From Leishmania martiniquensis (lineage: Eukaryota > Euglenozoa > Kinetoplastea > Trypanosomatida > Trypanosomatidae), in assembly GCF_017916325.1 (NCBI RefSeq), contig NC_090163.1, positions 379,501 to 443,500 of the forward strand: a DNA stretch of 64,000 nt, in the 5' to 3' direction. Numbering within the stretch: the stretch's first letter is position 1; each line of letters begins with the position of its first letter. Below are positions 41,193-52,370 of this stretch, piece by piece. Both the position numbers and the translations under genes were made by a program. The notes beneath the pieces are model-generated. The model saw only the letters and a program-made list of their open reading frames with translations, ran no database searches and was not told the origin of the DNA.

Positions 41193-42180
41193 GTGCGCCG
41201 CGGGAGTGGGCTATGCCCCTTTGGCGGGAGGCGAGGCTCAAGGCTTAGTAGCGGTCGTCGCCAAAAGACGCGCTCACCATGAGAGAGAGGGGGAGTTCCT
41301 ATGAGTGGGCTGCTTTGCTCGCCGGGGACCTCCGCTTTCCTTCACCAGGCAGGTACGTGAAACCGCTCGTGCCAAACGGAAAAAAAAAAAGCAACCGCTG
41401 CGCTTTGCGGGGTTGATCAAGGAGTGTGGTGTGGTGGTATATGCCACGTACAAGACCCTTTGCGCGGGTATGCCTCCTCCGCTTCCTGTCAGGACGACTG
41501 TCGATCGACTTGCCGGGCTCACTCAACTGCATCGTCACTCCTTCGTTTCGCCTATACTTGCACGCTCTTTGTGGGTCTTTGGCGCCTTTCACCTTGCGCA
41601 CGTTGCCTTTCGGTGCTCGCAACAAAACACGCGCGCAGGATGATAACCATCTCAACTCTTGGCTTTAGTACGCCCTCGGCCGTGTGAATCCATTCCTCTT
41701 CCGTAGACAGCGCCTCAGCTGTTTTTTCGTGGAGCGTTCTTCCCGTCGTGCGCTCCATCGGCGCTCGCCTCTTTCCGTTCCCCCCTTCCTCTTCCTCTCC
41801 CTCTTGTCGGCGCATCTTCGGTCATTAGAGGCATTTCTTTCTTTGTTTTGTCTTCGTTTGCTGGGAGAGGCGAGAGTACACACACACACACACAAACACG
41901 CACGCCAGCGCACGTCCCCTTCCTCCCATTCTCCCTCCTTTAACCCCCCTCTCCCTTCCTCTCTTCTCCTGTTGCTCGCTTTCTTCCGTGCTCTCGCCAT
42001 TGACATCCGTAACATCATTGCCGTTTCTGCGGCTCGCTTTCCACTCACCATCCGTCGCGTGCTCTTTCTAGCTGCCCCTTCCCTTCCCTCTCTCCAACAC
42101 ACTTACCCACCTCCCCCTTCTCCTCCGCGTCCCGCTGCATCCACCTCTCTGGCCCATCCACTCACATTCCTCCGCGCGCG
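41193..42180 (+). other. Spacer upstream of the double amastin-like gene
   Basis: No gene. An A10 run near 41382-41391, CT-rich tracts from 41770 on and a CA repeat at 41877-41894. Confidence 0.55.
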
Positions 42181-42237
42181 CTCTCTCTCTCACCCTTTCT
42201 CATTTTTTTAAAGTTTTGGTCGCTCACGCCCTTTAAG
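42181..42237 (+). promoter_or_regulatory. Predicted spliced-leader acceptor region for the double amastin-like gene
   Basis: CT and T runs end in two AGs (42212-42213 and 42236-42237), with the ATG at 42251 in good context (CACCATGG). Confidence 0.55.
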
Positions 42238-42250
42238 CATCTGAAACACC

Positions 42251-43822
42251 ATGGCACTCGGCAAAAGGCCGTCACCGCTCTCGGGCAACAAGGATCAGCC
42301 GTCTCACCAGCAGCAGGACCAGCCCCGGGCGGAGGAAACCCGGTGGCCCAAGCATGAAGGCAATCGAGTGCCGTTGGACCGTGAAAAGGAGGTGTCTGAG
42401 CCTCCGCAGCGCATGGATGCCGACACACTCAGTACCAGCAGCGAGCGGCACAGCAAGCGAGGGGCCATGGAGCATAGGCAGCGAATGAAATGGGCGACCT
42501 CATCGGTGTGGCTGAGCGGCATTCTCAGCGGTCGCAGCTACGCACCGCAGCCCAACGGGGTTGATGAGGCGGTGCTGAGCGAAAGCGCCAAGGAGGAGCT
42601 GCTGAAGGAGCGGACGTACACGATTCCGCGTGGTTACAAGTACTACAAGGACAACCTTCCCCCGGTGCTGAACCCGGTTCCCGAAAATGGCTTCCGCACG
42701 GCCCTCGTTATGCATATTGTCTTCTTCGGTATTGCGTTTGTATTCACACTGGCGGCTGCCTGCCCCATCCCATGGTTCCGTGGCAGGGACATCGATGTGC
42801 GCGGGGTGAACTACCACGGGCGTCAGTTTACTCTGTGGAAGGCTACGGGTGGCAACTACCCAGTCATGCTGGTGCGCGATATGAAGAATTGTCCATTGGA
42901 GAAGCAGTTCTACCAGAGCATTGCCGCTTGCATCATTGTCGGTTGTGTGCTGTCGCTCGTCTCTCTCCTTATCGCCGCAGCGCGCCTCTTTGGCCGCAGC
43001 TCGTACGGCTGGATCCTACTATTCAGTTTCCTCGCCTTTGCCTGGACGCTCTGCGGCAACGCGATGTCCATCAGCATGTATTACTTATCCCGCTGCGACG
43101 CGCCTCGGTTCTCTGACTCGTCCCGCCTCGACGCAGGCTTTGCATTGTCGCTGTTGGCGTGGGTCTTGCAGCTGGGCGGCTTCCTGGCCGTAACTCTGGT
43201 GACAAAGGTGAACATCGGTCCAGTTTTGAAGGAGCTTCGTGTGATGGACACGTACTACATGGCACTGCTCTGTGTTTCTTTGTTGTTCCTGTGTGTGGCG
43301 AACGCAACCACTGTGTGGAAACGGAGATTCAACACCCCCGAAGTGGACGTGGTGCGTGTGACGTACTGGCACACGGAGCTCTTGATGCCAAATGGGACGA
43401 ACCTCTATTATGGCCGCCACCACTATCGCTGCGATGCCTTCAACAGCCGCATGAAGGCGAGCATTTCTTTTCTCATCCTCTCCAGCATTACGCTTTTTTT
43501 GGCGATAGTGTTGGCGATTCCGGCGTTCATCTCGCGCGGCTACCGCATTGCCTCGCTCGTCTTCTCTATCGTCACCCTCGTGTTCCTGGTCGTGTCCTGG
43601 GTGATCGCCGTTGTCGTGCGCTACGGCAACTCCTGCATGGGGGCCGTCGACGGCACCAAGTACAAGGATTACCCTGGCGTCCCCTCCGGCATCCTTAACG
43701 GCCTCACCAGCTTTCCTGGCTATGGTGTGCAGGAAGGGCTCATTCTGTCTATTGTGGCGTGGGTTACCGTACTTGGTGCCACTGTCCTTAACTTTAGCGT
43801 GCCGTGGCCGACGAAGACGTAG
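42251..43822 (+). CDS. Double amastin-like membrane protein (eight TM segments)
   Basis: 523 aa, more than twice a typical amastin. Residues 1-148 are hydrophilic and cytoplasmic-looking. Two consecutive four-TM units follow. Unit 1: TMs at about 150-170, 223-245, 253-278 and 295-317, with loop signature FTLWKATGG (193-201) and Cys214. Unit 2: TMs at about 336-355, 402-424, 433-456 and 496-517, with TYWHTEL (371-377) and Cys394 in the equivalent loop. Each unit has the large loop after its first TM, as in amastins, which supports an internal duplication or gene fusion rather than an unrelated transporter. No frameshift or stop interrupts the junction. Probable location is the plasma membrane; function is unknown. 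The TM segments are separated by only short cytoplasmic loops. It lies directly after a single-unit amastin-like gene. Confidence 0.8.
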   Translation: MALGKRPSPLSGNKDQPSHQQQDQPRAEETRWPKHEGNRVPLDREKEVSEPPQRMDADTLSTSSERHSKRGAMEHRQRMKWATSSVWLSGILSGRSYAPQPNGVDEAVLSESAKEELLKERTYTIPRGYKYYKDNLPPVLNPVPENGFRTALVMHIVFFGIAFVFTLAAACPIPWFRGRDIDVRGVNYHGRQFTLWKATGGNYPVMLVRDMKNCPLEKQFYQSIAACIIVGCVLSLVSLLIAAARLFGRSSYGWILLFSFLAFAWTLCGNAMSISMYYLSRCDAPRFSDSSRLDAGFALSLLAWVLQLGGFLAVTLVTKVNIGPVLKELRVMDTYYMALLCVSLLFLCVANATTVWKRRFNTPEVDVVRVTYWHTELLMPNGTNLYYGRHHYRCDAFNSRMKASISFLILSSITLFLAIVLAIPAFISRGYRIASLVFSIVTLVFLVVSWVIAVVVRYGNSCMGAVDGTKYKDYPGVPSGILNGLTSFPGYGVQEGLILSIVAWVTVLGATVLNFSVPWPTKT

Positions 43823-44720
43823 AGGAACAGGAGGGGCATACGAAGAGGGAGGAGAGAAAGAGAGAGGAGCGGGAATACACCGAAGAGGGCTCTTTGCTGG
43901 CGAGGCGGCCAGACAAGGCACGGATGGGAGTACGCAGAGGAAAGAAGAGGCCTCGCAAGGACATCGTAAAGCCGCACGAATGCGCAACGGTGGAGGGTGG
44001 AAAGGGCGATACCGCGGTGGGGGCGCTGGCGCGGGCGAGCCGCACATCAGTCCACAACCACATTGATGCCGCCACACGCCTCTACAGCTCACGTGGCTGT
44101 CTCGTGAAGGCTCGTGTGCGGCGTTGGAGACAGGTTGCGACTGAACTGCATCTCGTCGCATAGTGCGTCACCCTGCCTCTCCTGTGCTTTTTTCGTGAGC
44201 TCTTTTCGGTGAGGTTAGGGAGGAGAGGCCTGGTTGCAAAGACCGTTGCGGCGCCAATGCGCAGCAAAGAGGCCGGATACGAGGAGCTGCTGGGGGAGGG
44301 GAGGGACAAGAAGAGATAGGTGTTACCAAACACGCCCCATCACATCGCTACAAAGGCGTGTGCGACACCACGAATGCCCAACAGCAGCTCTGACGACGTC
44401 TGCCACGCTGCCGGCCATGCGTGACTCATGGCTTCCTTCAACGTATTCCGCCTCAGGTAACTCAGCCAACTTCGTCTTGCATTGGCTGTGGCCGTTGCCG
44501 ACATATCCCACCTTCTCGGCATGTTCGGATGCTCACGCGCGCCCGCTTTAGGAATCTCCTTTTGGTTTCTTTTGCCTCGTCTTCCTCCCTTTTCCGTCCA
44601 AAGTGCCTTCGCTGTGGTCCTTCTTCGGCTGGCGGCGCGGGGGCCCGCGCTGCAGGTGTCTCTGCCGTATTTTGTACGCCTCGTCCGCCTCCCTGCGCCT
44701 TCTCTCTCTCCCCCCTCTCC

Positions 44721-44752
44721 ACACAAATACACACACACACATACATACATAC
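44721..44752. repeat. (CA)n/(CATA)n microsatellite
   Basis: CA dinucleotides followed by CATA repeats downstream of a CT-rich tract. Confidence 0.85.
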
Positions 44753-45989
44753 TTTTCCTCGTTCACATCACTGGGCCACTAACAACGCCTCCATTTGTTC
44801 CCCCCACCCCCCACTTGTCATGATCCCTTGTTGGTCTTTTTGCCGCTCATGCCCCCTTTTGGATACGTCTCCAACAAACCTCACCTGCCTTTGTCAATCT
44901 TTACCTTCCTGTCGCCGTTGCGTCTGCCGCCCCCCCCCACTGCCACCACCCCGACGTTTCTGCCCTCTCACTCACGTTTTCGTCCCTGCGCCGAGTCGTC
45001 TCTCCTCCGTCATCATGAAAGTTTTTTTCTTGGCACCCTGGCGGTTGTCTTGCGCCTCTTTGCGGGTACAGTGTGGGAATGTGATGCGCTTCGCGGGTTC
45101 GCATCCCACGCTGACGGGGCGGAGGGGGATGTCGTTGCCGCTGGCCGACTTCTGTGTGTGCGTGTTGAACACGTTTTTTTTTCGTTGCATCTCTGACTCT
45201 TCACCTTTTCCAGATCGTCATCTCTCTGTGTGTGTATGTGCGTGCACCAACGGCTCCCGACTCTGTTTCATCTACACCAGCCCACGCACGGCGGGCGCCT
45301 TTTCATTTGCTTTCGCGCCGGTGATCGTTGCCCTGATCGCTCTTCACGATCGCTTTTCTGTTTCCGCTGTCGCTGTGTGACATTTCGGGACGTTGTGTGT
45401 CCTTCTTCCTCGTTTCGTTTTGCCGTTCTTTGCTAGTCGCGCATTCTGTGCCTCGAATGATTTTTGCAGCTTTGCTGTCGTGCTGCATGAAATAGGTGAA
45501 AGGCTCGCAGAGGTCCGGCACGAGTTTGCACTGCCTGCTTTTCGGCGCCCTATCGGCATCTTCCCTGGTGTTCCCTCTTTCCCTGACGCCACCCCCTCCC
45601 CCACTGGGTCTCCACGGCCACGCCCGCACACATGGCCATCACTACCCCTTCCATTGTTTTATCTTTTACCTATTGTCATTGAAGGCCCATTCGTGTCTGT
45701 GTGTGTCTCTCTCTCTATGAATCGCTGTGGCGTGCTGTCATGGAATGTCTGCGGGCACACACATTGGCATACACGGGTTGAGATGCGTGCAGTCGCAGGT
45801 TCCCCACGTGGTGTCTCCTCGTCCCTCTCCCTGCATGGTCAGGTGCACGCCGGCTCAGTTTCGTACGGAGGCCTGCATGTGTTTCCTTAATCAGGCGAGG
45901 AGGCGGAGAGCTAAAGAAGCATACCGAAAAGTTTTGGAGCGACGGATAATCTTCGCTCTTGCCAGCCTTCCTCGCCCCTCATGGCCTTT

Positions 45990-46006
45990 CACACACACAC
46001 ACACAC
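45990..46006. repeat. (CA)n microsatellite
   Basis: A run of CA dinucleotides in the gene-free interval. Confidence 0.8.
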
Positions 46007-47545
46007 GCATGTGCGCAGACAAGCTGTGAGCAGAGACTCTTTTTTTTTCTTTCCCTTTGACCTCGGCCTTGACATTTTTTTCTTCGCCCCTTCCCCTTAT
46101 GGACGCTCCGGCAAACTGCCTCCATATCCGCGTCATGACCGCAACCATTGCTCTCTAAAGCACGTCTGCATGATCGCGCGTCATGTCTCGTTGAATGTGA
46201 GCAGAATTGTGGGTCGAATATAGAATGCGGGCTTGTTTCTCTGGGGCGGGAGGTCGTCGTCATGAAGTCGAGAGGGTTTCGCAGCGATGGCTTCGGCGGC
46301 ATCGCTCGCCCATCAGCAGCAGCAGAGGAGGGGCTTGGCGCTGTGGTGGAGCTTTTTGTTCTTCTCTATGCGCCTTCACCCTCCCCCTCCTCCTCCTCCA
46401 GTCCCTCACTCATCTCTATCAACCCCCTTTGACGGTGTGGGATGCTCACCCTTTTCCCCTCGAGCCTCCCGCTCACCGCCTTCGAGTGATGTGGGACTGA
46501 CACGGCGCTTTGCGGGCCTAATGGAAGAGCGCAACTGCACATAGAGAGGGCGAGATGCGAAAGGATGTGGATACCGTGCGCATATCGTTGCTCTCCCGAA
46601 CTGACTCAACTGACGTGCTCGCCAAGGTGGCGAGCCACTCTTTGGAGAGCAGGACAACATTTTCACAGGGCCCAATGAAGGATCGACAAGAAGAGAGGCA
46701 CACAAACACACACGCACACAAATATGCAGAGAGCACAAGAGGAGTTAACGCGTGCCATTTGGCGCCTTTGCGCGAACCCGTTTTTCGAAGAAGGGAAACA
46801 GCAGCAACAACAAAAAAAGAGAACGCGGCGAGCTGTGTGCGGAGCCGCGCGTTCCGTATTCGGCAAGGCGTTTTTTCGTACCCGCAGGTGGGGATGGGAT
46901 GGGTGCAGTTTTTCACACGCGCCGTTGCCTTACGTCGACTCTTGCGCTTTCCCAAACGAGCTCGGGTGTCGCTGTAAGTGGATGTGTGCATCCTTATGTC
47001 GCATACGATGCTCTCGTGGATTCGCGGCTCTTTTTCTCATTCCCGGCGCCGCTTTTTGCTTCCCTCACGCACCTCTATGGAGCTCCTGGGCGATGTCGGC
47101 TTCAGCCATCTCCTGCTCTGCTTGTTTGGCTTGGCTAGTGCCTAGAGGCGTATGTGCGCGCAGGTGGTCGCTCTACGGGCGTCGTGTATATAGTCCCCCC
47201 CATCCTCTCACCTCGCCTCCAAGCGGCTGATGAAGCACGTGGAGAGGGACGCGCCACAGAATTTGGGAAACACTAGCGGTTCACTCGTAGAGCGAGAACA
47301 CCGCAAAGAAGAAGTGGACCAGAGGTGCGAGTGTACGAATGGGTCTTCTTTTCCCTGTGAACTGCTGTCTGGTTCACTCGCCTTACTGCCGTTTCTTTTT
47401 TTCGAAATCGTTTAGCTTCGCATCGCATTGGCCATACGGATAATGGCGTGTACTTCCTCCTCTCCAGCGTCTTATCCGTGTGCATGTGTGCGTGTGTCTT
47501 TGCCCTCCCTCCCTCCCCCCTCTCACTCTCTCTACGCCTTTCGCA

Positions 47546-47562
47546 TGTGTGTGTGTGTGTGT
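47546..47562. repeat. (GT)n microsatellite
   Basis: A run of TG dinucleotides, the opposite orientation to the more common CA runs of this window. Confidence 0.8.
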
Positions 47563-49033
47563 AACCATCGCCTAAGAGGGTTACAGCGCTTGTTGCTGTT
47601 TGGTCTTGTCCGTGTGCGCCTTCGCCGTTGTCGGCGTCGCACTGAACACGGGCGCGCGTGCATGTCTGCGCCTCGACGTCTTTGCGCGGCGTGCCGGGGA
47701 CAGAGACGTTCGGGCGCCTGCGTCAAGGACGCGGTGCTGTGTGCTGGCAAGGTACGATAAAGAGGGAGGGCGGAGAGGCGATGAGAATCGGGGGCGAAAT
47801 GCGCATCAGTGCACGACGCGCTTCACCCTTCCTCTCCTTTAAGGTCAGATGCCGCCGCCCTGCTGCGCTACGCTCGATTTCCGTCCCCGCTTCTGATTCC
47901 CCTCCCCCTCTTGTGCGGTGTGTGCGCGCCAGTGCACCTTCCACATGTTGCTGGTGCTCATGTGACGACCACCGCGTCTGTGAGTATCGAATACGTCGAC
48001 GCGCGCACCCTCTCTTGCTCGTATTGTTATCGCCCTTTTTTCGCGTGCCCCTTCCCCTCCGCGCTGCTCTCTTTCCCACCCGTCTCCGTCCCTCTTCGAC
48101 GTTTTCCCGTTCTCCCTGGCGCTACCCATCTCCGCAAGGAGAATAAAGGCCCCCCTCTGTCTGTCTGTCACTGTCACTTGTCCTCCGACCTTCTCACTCT
48201 GTGACGTGTTGGGCAAAAAAGGAGGGAGGTGCAAACAAAAAAAAGAACAGCGAAAGTGGAAGGAACGTCGTACATTTTCGCTCTGTGCCTTTTTTTATGT
48301 GTGGGCGTCTGCTTGAGTTGGGTGGGGGGCAGAAGGGGAGGAGAGAATCAGGTGAGAGAGACGCGGGGCTCTCGAAACGGCCACACGGGAAAGGATGCGT
48401 CTTTCCTCTCTTCGGGCTCGCAAAGGGGTGCGCCGCCCGTCCCCTGCCCACTCAGCTGCAGTACTCGCGCCGTTAATTCTCCCTGTTACCGTTTTTGGAT
48501 GGTGATATGTCTGTTTCTTTCCCTGTTGTGCGTGCGTGGTGCCAAAGCTACCAAGCCGCAACGATGGAGGTCCTCGACCACATGTGCAGAGAACTGCATG
48601 GCAGCAACAATATACGTCGCACACGAGCGGGCACATCAGTGATGGTGATGATTACATCCCCCCCTCCACACTGCTCCGCCCCATTCTGCCGGCCGCGCCC
48701 CCCCTTTGCCCACCAATCGTATCATCGTCCTCTCGCCCTGCCAGCTGTCATGGGCAGTGCCTGGCACCTGCATTCCTTTCTTCGCATCCGCTTCGCGCTA
48801 ATGACGTTGCCAAACACTGAGCCACACCAGCACGCCCCTCCTCGTTCCTCAACCTCCTTTTCCTCCGACCCCACGCATACCTGAAGCAACCCGATCTTCT
48901 TGCTAGTCTTCTCCCTCAAGTCATACACGCCAACGCTTCAGCGACTGCGATCCCCCCTGTGTGCGTGTCTTCAAGCCCTCAGCCGGCCCACGCATAACGT
49001 AATAGCGACGCTGAAGACCCTCGCCAACCACAC

Positions 49034-50011
49034 ATGCTCCGCCCTACAGCACTTTCACTGAGCAGCGCCCTCGTCATCGCTGAGATGATGAGTGGAAAGG
49101 TCTCTCCCGCAACGCTGTCTGCCATCACAGCGGCCTCGAAGGTGGGCCCTGTGGCTGTCCTAGTGGCAGGCGCGGCCGCCAAGGAGGAGGCCCAGGTGCT
49201 CGCTAAGGTGAAGTCTGTAGCTCATGTGCTGGCGGCGGTCGGAGAGCACTATAGCCACGGCCTCCCAGAGGAATACGCCCCGCTTGTCGACGCCGCAGTG
49301 AAGGCGAACGGCTACACACACGTGTTTGCCGGGACTTCGGCATTCGGCAAGAACATCATACCGCGGGTGGCAGCAAGGCAGGGCTGCATGCCCATTCCAG
49401 AAGTGACGGATATCATCGACGAGAAGACTTTTGTGCGCCAAACGTACGCTGGCAACGCAATCACCACGGTGAAGTCGTCGGATACGGTCAAGTACTGCAC
49501 CTTGCGCGGTACCTCGTTTGAGCGAGCCGAGGCGGATGGCGGGGGCGCCACGGTAAACGATCTCACCGCGACCCCGCCAGTAGGGAAGGCGAAGTTCGTT
49601 GAGGATCTGCTCTCCACAAGCGACAAGCCCGACCTGATGACGGCGGCGACGGTTATCTCCGGCGGTCGTGGCATGAAAAGTGGCGATAACTTCAAGCTAC
49701 TCGAGGAGCTCGCCTCTCCGCTGCAAGCGGCTGTCGGCGCTACCCGCGCTGTCGTGGATGCTGGCTACGTGCCAAACGAGATGCAGGTCGGCCAAACAGG
49801 AAAGACGGTTGCGCCAAACTTTTACCTCGCATGCGGTATCTCTGGCGCGATTCAGCATGTGGCGGGCATGAAGGACTCGAAGGTGATCGCGGTGATCAAC
49901 ACAGACGATGAGGCCCCCTTCTTCCAAATCGCCGACTACGGCATTGTAGAAGATCTCTTCAAAGTGGTGCCGGCGCTGACGGAGAAAGTCAAAGCGGCCG
50001 GCGCCAAGTGA
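49034..50011 (+). CDS. ETFA: Electron transfer flavoprotein alpha subunit
   Basis: 325 aa, matching the family length. ETF-alpha, with ETF-beta, accepts electrons from mitochondrial acyl-CoA dehydrogenases and passes them to ETF:ubiquinone oxidoreductase. The N-terminal half carries the ETF domain pattern (GPVAVLVAG, then THVFAGTSAFGKNIIPRVAA near 95-114). The C-terminal FAD-binding domain has the family signature GISGAIQHVAGMKDSK (269-284) followed by INTDDEAPFFQIADYG (about 288-303). The protein opens MLRPTALSLSSALV, a short presequence-like stretch consistent with mitochondrial import. The ATG follows AGs at 48974 and 48981. The beta subunit is not in this window. No missing residues are noticed. 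Confidence 0.95.
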   Translation: MLRPTALSLSSALVIAEMMSGKVSPATLSAITAASKVGPVAVLVAGAAAKEEAQVLAKVKSVAHVLAAVGEHYSHGLPEEYAPLVDAAVKANGYTHVFAGTSAFGKNIIPRVAARQGCMPIPEVTDIIDEKTFVRQTYAGNAITTVKSSDTVKYCTLRGTSFERAEADGGGATVNDLTATPPVGKAKFVEDLLSTSDKPDLMTAATVISGGRGMKSGDNFKLLEELASPLQAAVGATRAVVDAGYVPNEMQVGQTGKTVAPNFYLACGISGAIQHVAGMKDSKVIAVINTDDEAPFFQIADYGIVEDLFKVVPALTEKVKAAGAK

Positions 50012-52204
50012 GCCCCTCGCGAGCGAAGATGTGGGCATGCGACTAGCGACGGCGCCGCGTAGTCATGCCTCCCTCCATCTCTGAATTGGCGACAAGGCTA
50101 CTCTCCGGCCGCAGCGGAGGCAATATGTCATCGCTGTACTGTCTTTTCTCTCTCCGTTTCGGGGGTACCTGCGGATGCACGGAGAACCGCCCCGTAGTCA
50201 CGATCAAGTGCCGTGATACTGCAGATCAAAGAAGGTGCCATCAGGCATGTAAGCAGGAAGGCCTTTATGTATGTGAGTGTGTGTGGAGGCACTCGTGTGC
50301 TCGGTGTCTGAGGCACGTGCACACCCAGAAGGCACACAAGCGGCCCTCAAGCCCTTTTTTCACCTCTTTCTCCCCTCGGCTATCCCTACCTTTGGTCGAC
50401 CAGCACGCCGCATGCGCCCTTCGTGTGTGTTCGTTCCCACCCATTGTGGCTCAACGCACACAGACAACGCTTACAAGTCTGCGAAATCAGCACCGTGAGC
50501 GTGACGCCGACTGCACGAGACACTAATGCGGCCACCGCTCTCCCCCCGACGCCAGGCGATGGAGACCACCCTCCCAGAGCTCCTCGCGGACACCTGCACG
50601 CGCTTGGGATTTCTGCCGCCGCGGTTGGAGAGACGCGGCCGCGCGCGGAGCAGGTGCGGCGCTGCCCGACACGCCGCTGGCCTTGTGGGGTGCTCTCACC
50701 TCTGCCTGCGTACCCGCCCTCACCTCTTTTCGGTGTGAGGACGGCGGGCCCCCGCTTCGTGACCGATACGCCACGCGAGATTCGCCGCCTGCTCGCTGCT
50801 CACGCCGCATCATGCTTCGCGCGGAGATGCGGTAACCCGCGCACCTCACCCGCGCTGCGCGGGCCCTTTTTTTTTGCCTGGCACCCACCCTAGGGATGGC
50901 GGTGGAAAGGGCAGACGGCGGCAGCGAGCCCCCCCCGGACAACCACGGCGTTCTGAGGCACGCGGCATCTCTCGCATCCGGCGGGGCGGGGGGGGGGGGC
51001 GAGGCGCAGATGCGAGGAGCACGACGAGAGCGCCCCGAGCTGCGCCATGGAGGCGCTGCAGACTGGCGTGTGGGGCGGCCCCGCGTCACGCTGGGGCATG
51101 CGCCGGCCCGACGCGACGGCAGGGCGGTCGGTGCGAGGGGAGGAGGGCGTAGCAGCGGCGCAGCAGTGCGGAGAGGAGGAGAGGGATAAGCGCGCTGTGG
51201 TGGAATGCGGACATGCGGGGGCGTATTGGTGGTCAGGTGGTGATCCGGAAGGAACATTTCGGCGCACGAAGAACTTTGCGTACACAGCCGGAGGAATTGA
51301 AGGAGGCCACACGCTTGCGACCCCTAAACTGTATGTGGTCTAAGTGTTCTTTGCTGCTGTATTCCCCTCGCGTCCTCGGCGCCTCCACGCCACGCGCAGA
51401 CCCGCCCTGCTGAACGCATGAGCACATACATTCATCGCTTTCGGCTTGTTCTGCGGTTGCTCTCCCTTCGTCCTCGGTGTTTTATTGTTCTCCAACAACG
51501 CGCCACTGTTTTTTTTTCGCTTTGCTGTGCGTGTATGTATGTGTGTATGTCGGTCGACCATCCCTCTTCTCCCCTTCACGGAAAGCTTCGCGGCTCACGC
51601 TCACCAACTGATGCGTGCCTGGATTTTCACGGATCGAAAGCGACGTGGCCGAGATGTCGCAATGCTGTGAGGAATGCTCGCTGCCAAACGAGGAATGCTT
51701 GCCGAATAGGGAGAAGAGCAGGAGGGAAGGAAAAGGCACAAGGAACAAGGAAGAGCTGTATGAGCGTGGGTGGCTGGCTCGGTAGAAATGGGCGCGCTCA
51801 CCTACGCGGGCGACGGACACGGGATGAATCGGTTGAAGATGAATTGGTTGTGCGCGCCTGTGTCACTGCTTCCGCTTTCTTTGTGTGCTCTACTCTGACC
51901 GCTGCTCTCCTTTCTACCTTCTCTTCTTCCTCCGCTCCGCTGACTCACACGGCGCGCGTGTTCGTGCGCGAAGGCGGCATTGAATGCTCCGCTCTCCCTT
52001 TCCCTCCCCTCCCCCTGTTGCTATTGCTGTATTGTACTCGCCTGTCGCGTTCTTGTTTGCTCGTCACCTTCGCGCTTCTCTCTGGCAGCTCATCCCCTCT
52101 CTCCGCCTGTCTTTCTGCCTGCCTCTGAGTGTCGACCTCCCTTTTTCTTCTGTGTATGTGTGTGTGTGTGTGGCTCTCATTGGCGGTCATCGCCTCAGGG
52201 CTTC
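50012..52204 (+). other. Intergenic spacer with a GC-rich block
   Basis: No supportable gene. Bases about 50520-51340 are markedly GC-rich and not CT-rich, include T9 at 50867-50875 and a G11 run ending near 50999, and show short open frames on both strands. This may be a degenerate retroposon, possibly in reverse orientation with the T run as its poly(A). CT-rich sequence returns from 51880. Confidence 0.5.
52151..52172. repeat. (TG)n microsatellite
   Basis: TGTGTATG followed by TG dinucleotides. Confidence 0.75.
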
Positions 52205-52251
52205 TCTCTCTCGTTGTTTGCCGCCGACTTTGTCCTTCCTTTCCTCCGCAG
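52205..52251 (+). promoter_or_regulatory. Predicted spliced-leader acceptor ahead of a micro-ORF
   Basis: A strong pyrimidine tract ends in TTCCTCCGCAG (AG 52250-52251), followed after 5 nt by an ATG. It resembles the acceptors of the confirmed genes here. Confidence 0.45.
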
Positions 52252-52256
52252 CAACG

Positions 52257-52325
52257 ATGGCACGCCACACCCCGCCTTCCGGACAGCAGCGCGCGCCGAG
52301 GAAAACTAAAGACAAGCCCTCCTAG
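52257..52325 (+). CDS. Possible 22-aa micro-ORF
   Basis: An ATG 5 nt after a strong predicted acceptor starts a 22-codon frame (MARHTPPSGQQRAPRK and six more residues) ending in TAG at 52323-52325. It is basic and hydrophilic. The frame continues past the TAG for 14 more codons (WLDIVWPTERKPAN) to a TAA at 52368-52370, so a slightly longer protein with a premature stop is another reading. No known small protein is recognised. It may be a real small gene, an upstream ORF of a long 5' leader, or chance. Confidence 0.25.
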   Translation: MARHTPPSGQQRAPRKTKDKPS

Positions 52326-52370
52326 TGGCTCGACATAGTGTGGCCCACAGAACGCAAACCTGCCAATTAA

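Larger units (their letters stand above)
43823..49033 (+). other. Unusually long gene-free interval
   Basis: 5.2 kb without a supportable gene. Most of it is CT-rich (44700-45010, 45580-45730, 46380-46470, 47500-47540, 47900-48150), with CA/GT repeats. A coding-like purine-rich stretch follows the double amastin stop (43823-44160), and a GC-richer stretch lies at 47580-47830, but neither has an ATG-initiated frame of convincing composition. AGs at 48974-48975 and 48981-48982 are plausible acceptors for ETF-alpha. Confidence 0.55.

Noticed and set aside
37800..41372. Short similarity (CCGCTCGTGCCAACGG-like) upstream of both amastin-like genes, near 37807 and 41362
   Set aside because: About 16 bases only, with no similarity on either side; could be chance.
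43804..44163. Open frame overlapping the end of the double amastin-like gene
   Set aside because: No ATG near the start; charged, purine-rich sequence from the 3' UTR.
44421..45380. 319-codon + strand frame in the gene-free interval
   Set aside because: CT-rich composition explains the open frame; it encodes Cys/Ser/Phe-rich low complexity, and the other frames are similarly open.
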